Assembly: GCA_017643025.1 (NCBI GenBank)
Contig: JAEPOG010000008.1
Coordinates: 1-55,813, forward strand
Origin: Rhizobiaceae bacterium
GTDB taxonomy: Bacteria; Pseudomonadota; Alphaproteobacteria; Rhizobiales; Rhizobiaceae
Direction of reading: 5' to 3'
DNA: 55,813 bases
Shown: positions 49,840 through 55,813 of the stretch, piece after piece
Layout: each line of letters begins with the position of its first letter
Numbering within the stretch: the first letter of the stretch is position 1
The notes under the pieces: generated by a model
Seen by the model: only the letters and a program-made list of their open reading frames with translations
Database searches by the model: none
What the model was told of the DNA's origin: nothing
Position numbers and translations under genes: made by a program

Positions 49840-50361
49840 ATGTTCCAGTTCGTCCGCCTGTCCGCCGCCATCGGCATTCTGTTCTTCGCCTTCGTGTCCT
49901 TCTGGCCCGCGCTCGACAAGGAACATTCCGGCCCGGTCAGGGTGATCGAAGCCGACACGATCGAGATCGACGGCGAGAGACACCGCCTCTACGGCATCGA
50001 CGCCGTCGAGCACGATCAGACCTGCCGCCGCCGCGACGGCGAGACGTGGCTCTGCGGCCGGCAAGCTGCCGCAGCGCTTGCTCAATTCATCGAGGGCCGC
50101 ACGGTTACCTGCGAGGTCAGGGGCGGCGGAAAGCGCGACGCCTACGGACGATTCATATCCGTCTGCTACGCGGGCGGCGACAACATTGCCGCTTGGGCAT
50201 CGCGTAGTGGCTGGGCCGTCGCCGACCCTGATGCCAACCGCCTCTACAACTATACGAGCGACGAGGGCACGGCCCGGTTTCTGCGCCGCGGCATCTGGGA
50301 CGGAACCTTCGATCCGCCCGCCGAATGGCGGCGCCGGCAGCAGGCGGGAGGGCAGCCATGA
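49840..50361 (+). CDS. secreted thermonuclease (SNase-like) family protein
   Basis: This 173-residue protein starts at ATG 49840 after AAGGAG. It has a hydrophobic N-terminal segment of about 25 residues, either a signal or an anchor. The SNase core is visible: GPVRVIEADTIEIDGERHRLYGIDAVE, CGRQAAAALAQFIEGR, and KRDAYGRFISVCYAGGDNIAAW in overlapping stretches. Key catalytic residues seem present (D in EADT, R in HRLYGIDA, E in DAVEH, R in YGRF). Such nucleases are common in rhizobial ICEs, with an unproven role. Its stop overlaps the next gene (ATGA). The gap 49655-49839 holds nothing I can name. Confidence 0.88.
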   Translation: MFQFVRLSAAIGILFFAFVSFWPALDKEHSGPVRVIEADTIEIDGERHRLYGIDAVEHDQTCRRRDGETWLCGRQAAAALAQFIEGRTVTCEVRGGGKRDAYGRFISVCYAGGDNIAAWASRSGWAVADPDANRLYNYTSDEGTARFLRRGIWDGTFDPPAEWRRRQQAGGQP

Positions 50362-51158
50362 ACGCGCTGTTTCCTCCGCCGGCCGACACCTCCACCATCA
50401 GGCTGCGCGCGCTTTCGCTCGGCGCCGGCGTCCAGTCCACCACCCTCGCACTGATGGCCGCCCACGGTGAGATCGGCCCGATGCCCAACTGCGCCATCTT
50501 CGCCGACACCGGCTGGGAGCCGAAGGCCGTCTATGAGCATCTCGCCTGGCTGAGGTCGCCGAACGTGCTGCCCTTTCCGGTGCACGTCGTCTCGGATGGT
50601 GATATCCGCGAGGGGTTGATCCGTGGGGCGCAGGGCGAGCGCTGGGCCTCGATCCCCGCCTTCACCAAATCCGCGTCGGGCAAGGTCGGCATGATCCGCC
50701 GGCAGTGCACTAAGGAGCTGAAGATCGTGCCGATCCGCCGCAAGGTGCGGGAGCTGGCCGGCATTGCCGGAAAGCGCTCACCGAACCATCCGATCATCGA
50801 GCAGTGGATCGGCATTTCGCTCGATGAGGTCGTGCGCATGAAGCCGTCCTTCGAGACGTGGCAGGTGAATCGGTTTCCCTTGATCGAAATGGGCATGTCG
50901 CGCCGCGACTGTCTGCGTTGGCTGGAGAAGCACGGTTATCCCACGCCGCCGAAAAGCGCCTGCATCGGCTGCCCGTTCCACAGTGACGGAGCCTGGAGGC
51001 GAATGCGCGATGAAGACGCGGCAGCCTGGGCCGATGCCGTCGCTATCGACGGGTTGATCCGCTCGGGTTTCCGCGGCTTGTGCGGCGAGGTCTTCCTGCA
51101 TCGCTCCTGCGTGCCGCTCGATGAGGCTGACCTCGACACGCTGGAGGACAAGGGCTAA
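50358..51158 (+). CDS. PP-loop ATPase, phosphoadenosine-phosphosulfate-reductase family
   Basis: A 266-residue protein with a PP-loop SLGAGVQSTTLAL near residues 20-32, where SGGxDS is changed to GAGVQS. The motif FADTGWEPKAVYEHLAWL follows, and cysteines occur in RRQCTKELK and SACIGCPFHSD. Family members activate a substrate by adenylation; they include sulfate reductases and DNA-sulfur modification proteins such as DndC. The GAGVQS type is frequent in phages and ICEs and its role is unknown. It is coupled to the SNase gene. The 165 bases after it (51159-51323) show no gene. Confidence 0.85.
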   Translation: MNALFPPPADTSTIRLRALSLGAGVQSTTLALMAAHGEIGPMPNCAIFADTGWEPKAVYEHLAWLRSPNVLPFPVHVVSDGDIREGLIRGAQGERWASIPAFTKSASGKVGMIRRQCTKELKIVPIRRKVRELAGIAGKRSPNHPIIEQWIGISLDEVVRMKPSFETWQVNRFPLIEMGMSRRDCLRWLEKHGYPTPPKSACIGCPFHSDGAWRRMRDEDAAAWADAVAIDGLIRSGFRGLCGEVFLHRSCVPLDEADLDTLEDKG

Positions 51159-51323
51159 CTCGACCTCTTCGCCAATGAGTGCGAGGGGATGTGCGGGTGT
51201 AGCGCATTTCTCTTCGGCGTCGGTCTGGCCGCTCGACAAGTCTGGGGCGACCTGTTCCCGCCGAAAGGGTTTGATCTCGGCACGGCTACGCGACCTCTTA
51301 GCGGGCCATTACAAGAAAACGGC

Positions 51324-51878
51324 TTAAGAGCCAGTGTGTGTCCAGCCGAGCTCGGCTTCGATCCTCCTACGATATGCAGTGTCAATCTGCGGTGGTGCAC
51401 GCCTGACGTATCGCTCCGCTTCATCCCGTTTGGCTCCCCTTAGCCCCCGTAGATGCTGGATTACCTCCTCCTCCGTCGGCTTCACATCTTTTCCGGCGAA
51501 CTTCGGCGGTAACGCTGTCCAAACAACCCCGTCGAGTTTCCTCACCGCAGCCCAGTCATCGAGGCCGGGAATGATCTCCGACGATTGGGATTCGGTCGGC
51601 CAAATCCCGACATGCTTGGTTTCATTTTTCTCCGGAATGACCTCACGTTCGTGCAAAGCCCTACGTGCGGCGCCAATATCTTTGGCATCCATTATCGCCC
51701 AAAGCGATCTGACAGGGCTTGCATCCGCCGCAATGACCAAAGTGATTCGGTCGTCAATTGATTGACGGGCGAATTCCAGGGGAAGCATCGGCCCGTCCTC
51801 AAACCAGCGCCGTTGGATCGGCAGACTACGAGGATCCCAGACCAATGATCCCCACCCAAGACATGCAATAACGGCCAT
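51324..51878 (-). CDS. hypothetical protein, possibly gamma-glutamylcyclotransferase-like fold
   Basis: This 184-residue protein starts MAVIACLGWGSLVWDPRSLP at ATG 51878, with AGGAAAG before it. The N-terminal GWGSLVW resembles the GYGSL nucleotide-like loop of the GGCT/AIG2 fold, with a possible acidic residue later. Beyond that I do not recognise it. It is the only minus-strand gene in this stretch and is divergent from the parB-like gene. It could be a housekeeping-like accessory gene of the element. Confidence 0.7.
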   Translation of the reverse strand: MAVIACLGWGSLVWDPRSLPIQRRWFEDGPMLPLEFARQSIDDRITLVIAADASPVRSLWAIMDAKDIGAARRALHEREVIPEKNETKHVGIWPTESQSSEIIPGLDDWAAVRKLDGVVWTALPPKFAGKDVKPTEEEVIQHLRGLRGAKRDEAERYVRRAPPQIDTAYRRRIEAELGWTHTGS

Positions 51879-52023
51879 TCTTCTTTCCTGTAGCTTTCCA
51901 AGACCATGCCATGGTTTACGGCCTTGAAGAAGCCACAAGGAGAGGAAGAGGGAAGCTCGGGTCTTCGTGACGGGCTTGGCAGGGGAAAGAGAGGCTTTCT
52001 CCGGCTCGTTGCGGAGAACCGAC

Positions 52024-54111
52024 ATGGCAAACCCCAAGAAAATCTCCCTTTCCCAGTCCCGGGATATTCCGTTCGACAAACTGGTGCTGTCGAGCCGCAA
52101 CGTCCGGCGGGTGCGGGCCGGCGTATCGATCGAGGAACTGGCCGAGGACATCGTCCGGCGCACGTTGTTGCAATCTCTGAGCGTGCGGGCGGTGATCGGC
52201 GAAGACGGTCAGCCCACTGAAAAATATGAGGTGCAGGCCGGCGGGCGCCGCTACCGGGCGCTGGAGCTGCTGGTCAAGCAGAAACGGCTGGCGAAGAACG
52301 CGCCGATCCCCTGCATCGTGCGGGAGGACGGCATTCTGGAAGAGGATTCGCTGGCCGAAAACTGCCAGCGCGTATCGCTCCACCCGTTGGATCAATTCCG
52401 CGCCTTCCAGTCGCTTAAGGAGCAGGGCCTTGGCGAGGAAGAGATCGCCGCCCGCTTCTTTGTGACGCCGCAGATCGTCCGGCAGCGGCTGAAGCTGGCC
52501 AGCGTGTCGCCCAGGCTGCTGGAAGTCTATGCCGATGACGAGATGTCGTTGGAACAACTCATGAGCTTCACCATTTCCGACGACCATGCCCGGCAGGAGC
52601 AGGTCTGGGAGACCGTGCAGCGCGGCTACAACAAGGAGCCCTATTACATCCGCAAGCTGCTGACGGAAAACACCGTCCGCGCCACCGACAGGCGTGCCCG
52701 CTTCGTTGGGCTCGCGGCCTATGAGGAAGCCGGCGGCATCGTGCTGCGCGACCTGTTCTCGCAGAATGACGAAGGCTGGCTCCAGGATGTGGCGTTGCTG
52801 GAGCAGCTTGTCACCGAGAAGCTCGCGGCCGAGGCCGAGACGATCAAGGCCGAAGGCTGGAAGTGGATCGAGGTCGCTCCAGACTTCCCCTACGGCCACA
52901 CCGCCGGCCTGCGCCGCGTCATGGGCGAAACGGAGCCGTTGTCCGACGAGGAGCACGCCCGCCGCGAAGCCCTGCGGTCGGAGCTCGAGGAGATCGAGCA
53001 GCGCTATTTCCGGGAAAGCGACGAGGATCTGCCCGAGGAGATCGACCGGCGTCTCGCCGAGATCGAGGCGGAGCTCGACGCCTTCGAGGAGCGACCGGTC
53101 CGCTACGACCCGGAAGAGGTGGCGCGCGGCGGCTCCTTCGTCTCCATCGACGGCGACGGCCGGCTGAAGGTCGAGCGCGGCTATGTCCGGCCCGAGGATG
53201 AGGCGCCGGTTGCGGACGACGGGGGTGATGCTGGCGAAGCAAGAGGCGATGTCGATGCAGCATCACCAGATTCCGTCGAAGGCGCGCATTTCGCATCCAG
53301 TCAGGATCCGACGAACACGAGTTCCTCCGACGCCGACGCGGATGGTGAGGAAGACGGCCTGAAGCCGCTGTCCGAGCGCCTGGTCATGGAACTGACAGCG
53401 CACCGGACGCTGGCCCTGCGCGATGCGTTGGCGGGCGATCCTGACATCGCCTTCCTCGCCGCGCTGCATGCCCTCGTACTCCAGACCTTCTGGCGTTATG
53501 CGACCGCGAGTTGCCTGGAGATTCGCGCCGAAAGCCCGACGCCGACCGTTCAGGGGCCGGGCCTGAAGGAAAGCCCGTCGGCGAAGGCCATCGACGAGCG
53601 GCACGCGAATTGGGAGAAGCAGTTTCCCGACGAGCCCGACCTACTCTGGGAGTTCCTCTGTGATTTCGACCACGACAGCCGCATGGCGCTCTTCGCCCAT
53701 TGCGTCTCGCTCACCGTCAACGCGGTGCATGAGCCATGGAACCGGACACAGGGCCGTCGGCATCATGCCGACCAGGTCGCCTGCGCGGTTTCACTCGACA
53801 TGACCACTGCCGGGTGGAAGCCGACAGCGGAGAACTACCTCAATCGCGTGCCGAAGGCACGCATCCTCGAGGCGGTCACCGAGGCCAAGGGCGCCGGTAT
53901 GGCGGAACTGATCGAAGGGCTGAAGAAGTCCGACATGGCCGAGCAGGCGGAGCGGCTTCTGGCCGATACCGGCTGGCTACCCGAGCCGCTGCGCACGCCC
54001 GGCGTCGAGACAGCTTCGCATGCCGGTGAAGGCGCTGAGGCCGAGCCGGACGGTCAGGCCCAGGGAGGGCCGGCTGCCGATCTGCCGGAGTTCCTCACCG
54101 CCGCTGAGTGA
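52024..54111 (+). CDS. ParB/RepB/Spo0J-like partition or regulatory protein
   Basis: This 695-residue protein starts at ATG 52024 after GCGGAG. The ParB N-terminal domain is clear: IPFDKLVLSSRNVRRVRAG, VQAGGRRYRALELLV (with the GxxRxxA box), and NCQRVSLHPLDQFRAFQSL. A helix-turn-helix EEIAARFFVTPQIVRQRLKLA follows. The middle contains an acidic coiled region (about 320-370) and the end is unlike chromosomal ParB. Long ParB-like proteins of this sort are hallmark genes of alphaproteobacterial ICEs and large plasmids. A partner ParA is not in the window, so a role in replication or silencing cannot be settled. Confidence 0.9.
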   Translation: MANPKKISLSQSRDIPFDKLVLSSRNVRRVRAGVSIEELAEDIVRRTLLQSLSVRAVIGEDGQPTEKYEVQAGGRRYRALELLVKQKRLAKNAPIPCIVREDGILEEDSLAENCQRVSLHPLDQFRAFQSLKEQGLGEEEIAARFFVTPQIVRQRLKLASVSPRLLEVYADDEMSLEQLMSFTISDDHARQEQVWETVQRGYNKEPYYIRKLLTENTVRATDRRARFVGLAAYEEAGGIVLRDLFSQNDEGWLQDVALLEQLVTEKLAAEAETIKAEGWKWIEVAPDFPYGHTAGLRRVMGETEPLSDEEHARREALRSELEEIEQRYFRESDEDLPEEIDRRLAEIEAELDAFEERPVRYDPEEVARGGSFVSIDGDGRLKVERGYVRPEDEAPVADDGGDAGEARGDVDAASPDSVEGAHFASSQDPTNTSSSDADADGEEDGLKPLSERLVMELTAHRTLALRDALAGDPDIAFLAALHALVLQTFWRYATASCLEIRAESPTPTVQGPGLKESPSAKAIDERHANWEKQFPDEPDLLWEFLCDFDHDSRMALFAHCVSLTVNAVHEPWNRTQGRRHHADQVACAVSLDMTTAGWKPTAENYLNRVPKARILEAVTEAKGAGMAELIEGLKKSDMAEQAERLLADTGWLPEPLRTPGVETASHAGEGAEAEPDGQAQGGPAADLPEFLTAAE

Positions 54112-54221
54112 TCGCTCCGGCTGTTCCCGTCAATCCCATCCACATGAAGCCCGGCCCCGCGCGGCGTCAACCAGCGCAAGTCGAAAGACTGGCCGGGCTT
54201 CGCCTTTTCTGGAGACGTCAC

Positions 54222-54839
54222 GTGCAACGCGAACGCATGATTTTCCCGGACGAAAGACCTGTCCACACGCCTTGGGGCGTCGCCGATTACGCCCGCGAAT
54301 ACGCCGAGGACATCGTCTTCTACGGCACGCCGTCCCATGGCGGCTTCAAGCTTTCCGCCGAACGCCTGGCGCAGATGCATCCCGCCTTGCGCGAGCGTGG
54401 CGGGTGGTTCGAGGAAGACTGCGCTTGGGCCAAGGTCGCCTTCGCCTTTCGCGAATGCTTCAACGATGAGCAGCACGAGGCCGCGATCCGGACACTGAAG
54501 GATTGGTGCCCGGATGAATATGAGGCGGTCACCGGCAAACCCCTCGCCCCCGGCGACTCCCACATCAAGGACCAGCGCCTCTTCCACGAATGCCATGCCC
54601 AAGACTGGATGGTGATCAGCGCCATCAGGTCGGACCGGCATTCCGGCATGGTCGAGTGCATCGCCACAATAGGCGGCCGACGCGGGCAATGGGGCAAGCC
54701 CGATTCCGCTGAGCGGCGCTATCTTGCGTCCAATCAGGAATACGACCAGCGCGGCAAATTCGGCTTCGTCATCGATCCCGATCGCCACGCGCTCTGCGAC
54801 GGCCCCTCCAGCTTCCTCGCAGGGAGGACGGCGTCATGA
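54222..54839 (+). CDS. DUF7007 domain-containing protein
   Basis: This 205-residue protein has TPWGVADYAREYAEDIVFYG and TPSHGGFKLSAERLAQMHP near its start, the pattern of DUF7007, a conserved ICE and plasmid protein with no known activity. I start at GTG 54222 because GGAG lies 7 bases upstream; ATG 54237 would drop five residues. It sits between the parB-like gene and the DUF6117 gene, with a stop/start overlap to the latter. The His and Trp residues suggest an enzyme, but I cannot assign one. Confidence 0.85.
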   Translation: MQRERMIFPDERPVHTPWGVADYAREYAEDIVFYGTPSHGGFKLSAERLAQMHPALRERGGWFEEDCAWAKVAFAFRECFNDEQHEAAIRTLKDWCPDEYEAVTGKPLAPGDSHIKDQRLFHECHAQDWMVISAIRSDRHSGMVECIATIGGRRGQWGKPDSAERRYLASNQEYDQRGKFGFVIDPDRHALCDGPSSFLAGRTAS

Positions 54840-55048
54840 TCCCTGACCACATCCGCGCCAATTTTCAGACCCTCAGGCGCGCCGCCGAAAACGGCGACCT
54901 GGCGCTGATGGAATGCGCGGACGCCGAATCCGGCGCGCCGCGTTGCGTCATTTGCGCCGTCGGCTGTGACGGTGGCGAATACTTCTTCACGCCCTTCGGC
55001 CATCTGGCGGAGGGGAATTCCTACGAGGCGTACCGGCCGCCAGAGTGA
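54836..55048 (+). CDS. DUF6117 family small protein
   Basis: This 70-residue protein, MIPDHIRANFQTLRRAAENG and on to FTPFGHLAEGNSYEAYRPPE, is typical of DUF6117, a small conserved gene next to the strawberry-notch gene in rhizobial mobile elements. It is soluble and has three cysteines in its middle. The start overlaps the previous stop (ATGA). Its function is unknown. Confidence 0.82.
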   Translation: MIPDHIRANFQTLRRAAENGDLALMECADAESGAPRCVICAVGCDGGEYFFTPFGHLAEGNSYEAYRPPE

Positions 55049-55136
55049 GAGCAGACCGGGATGAGGGTGGGCCGGGAGCGGGCAAGAGAGAGCCTACCCC
55101 GGCCTTTTCCTAAGATCTCAATCCCGGAGCAATCTC

Positions 55137-55813
55137 ATGAATCTGATGACACCAGCGGCGGCGGTGACGGTCGCCGCGCCCATCCTTACGCCCGAAGAAG
55201 AGGCCGCCTGCATCCTCAAAGCGGCGGAGCTCATTCTCACCGGCCTCGAGCGCGGCATTCTCATCGAGGCCCGCGTCCTGCGGCAGGCGATGGAGGAGGC
55301 GTTCGGCGGTTCGGATGCCGAGGGCTTCTGGACCTGGAAAGCCGCATACGAGGCTTGCGAAGCCGCGCAGGTGCTGTTTCTCCGCAAATATGGTCGCGCC
55401 ATGCGGGAGAAGGCGGGCTCGCCCGCCGGACAGCTCGCCATGCTGTCACGCATCGCTCAGCTTCTTCCCACCCACACCCGCCGCACGCAGGAGTCCGAGG
55501 AGTTCCAGCAGTTCAGCACACCCATGCCTCTTGCCTATGCGGCCAGCATCGCGGCGGGCCTCACCGGCAAAGATGTGGTGCTAGAACCCTCGGCCGGCAC
55601 GGGGATGCTGGCCGTCTTCGCCGAGATCATGGGCGCGCGGCTGGCGCTCAATGAGATCGCCGATACGCGGGCCGCGCTTCTGCGGCGGCTGTTCCCGGAT
55701 AGCCTGGTCAGCACGCATGATGCCGCCAACGTCGACGATCGGCTGGCGGACGATATTGCTCCGTCGGTTGTTCTCATGAACCCGCCCTTCTCGGTGGCGC
55801 TCCACGTGCAGGG
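55137..55813 (+). CDS. strawberry-notch-like NTPase/methyltransferase, N-terminal part (runs off the window)
   Basis: The first 225 codons of a large protein, with ATG 55137 and GGAG 8 bases before it. The N-terminal helical part is followed by QFSTPMPLAYAASIAAGL and the SAM-binding VLEPSAGTGMLAVFAE. Near the end VVLMNPPFSV carries the NPPF motif of N6-adenine methyltransferases. In rhizobial ICEs such a domain heads a 1400-residue strawberry-notch helicase-like protein, which may modify or handle element DNA. The helicase part lies outside the window. Confidence 0.85.
   Translation, partial: MNLMTPAAAVTVAAPILTPEEEAACILKAAELILTGLERGILIEARVLRQAMEEAFGGSDAEGFWTWKAAYEACEAAQVLFLRKYGRAMREKAGSPAGQLAMLSRIAQLLPTHTRRTQESEEFQQFSTPMPLAYAASIAAGLTGKDVVLEPSAGTGMLAVFAEIMGARLALNEIADTRAALLRRLFPDSLVSTHDAANVDDRLADDIAPSVVLMNPPFSVALHVQ

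Noticed and set aside
1..55813. CRISPR arrays, rRNA and tRNA genes, riboswitches
   Set aside because: No regularly spaced repeats of the right size, no rRNA signatures, no tRNA cloverleaf with a TTCGA loop, and no recognised aptamer were found by reading both strands.

Overview
The window is high-GC DNA with alphaproteobacterial gene content, most likely Rhizobiales of the Mesorhizobium/Phyllobacteriaceae type. The evidence is the D-hydantoinase plus D-carbamoylase pair that closely resembles Agrobacterium enzymes, the rhizobial IS3-type elements, the TraR/TraI-like quorum-sensing pair followed by an FseA-like gene, and the ParB-like, DUF7007, DUF6117 and strawberry-notch genes typical of rhizobial integrative and conjugative elements (ICEs). 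I see no rRNA, tRNA or CRISPR array.

Layout. 1-245: end of a broken IS3-family element. 331-8004 (minus): LysR regulator, ornithine-cyclodeaminase-like reductase, N-carbamoylsarcosine-amidase-like hydrolase, then MmgE/PrpD, acyl-CoA dehydrogenase, CaiB-type CoA-transferase and MaoC-type hydratase. 8251-25590 (plus): HyuA and HyuB, a polyamine/opine-type ABC importer, amidase, carboxymuconolactone-decarboxylase-family protein, beta-hydroxyacid dehydrogenase, N-carbamoyl-D-amino-acid hydrolase, D-hydantoinase, PgdA-like deacetylase-fold hydrolase, a small CxxC protein with a COG0523 GTPase, and a quinone-oxidoreductase-like protein. 25868-27311: LysR and MarR regulators. 27422-36145 (plus): a second HyuA/HyuB, a sugar-type ABC importer and an M20 N-carbamoyl-L-amino-acid-hydrolase-like enzyme. 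36226-37483: a complete IS3-family element with 17-bp inverted repeats and a 4-bp target duplication, inserted in a region rich in ATTCCCTG repeats next to a helicase gene remnant. 38157-46507: a GHMP kinase and PLP lyase pair (plus), converging on a minus-strand set of a tripartite tricarboxylate transporter, threonine-synthase-like enzyme, M24 hydrolase and IclR regulator. 46637-55813: ICE regulatory and backbone genes.

How it fits together. Hydantoin-ring chemistry appears in three forms: HyuAB near a carbamoylsarcosine-amidase-like enzyme (N-methylhydantoin logic), D-hydantoinase plus D-carbamoylase (D route), and HyuAB plus M20 carbamoylase (probable L route). Each lies near an importer and regulators, so the region looks like a scavenging island for cyclic ureides, carbamoyl amino acids and related amides. 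The CoA-linked genes at the left could process the carbon skeleton.

The clearest special mechanism is at 48841-49654. Two overlapping frames downstream of a LuxI gene join only if the ribosome slips +1 at TTT-C, turning UUU into UUC. This is the arrangement described for FseA of the Mesorhizobium loti ICE ICEMlSymR7A, so I read this gene as a programmed-frameshift excision activator and not a pseudogene. It suggests that the catabolic genes are cargo on or beside a quorum-sensing-controlled ICE, although no attachment site or integrase lies in the window.
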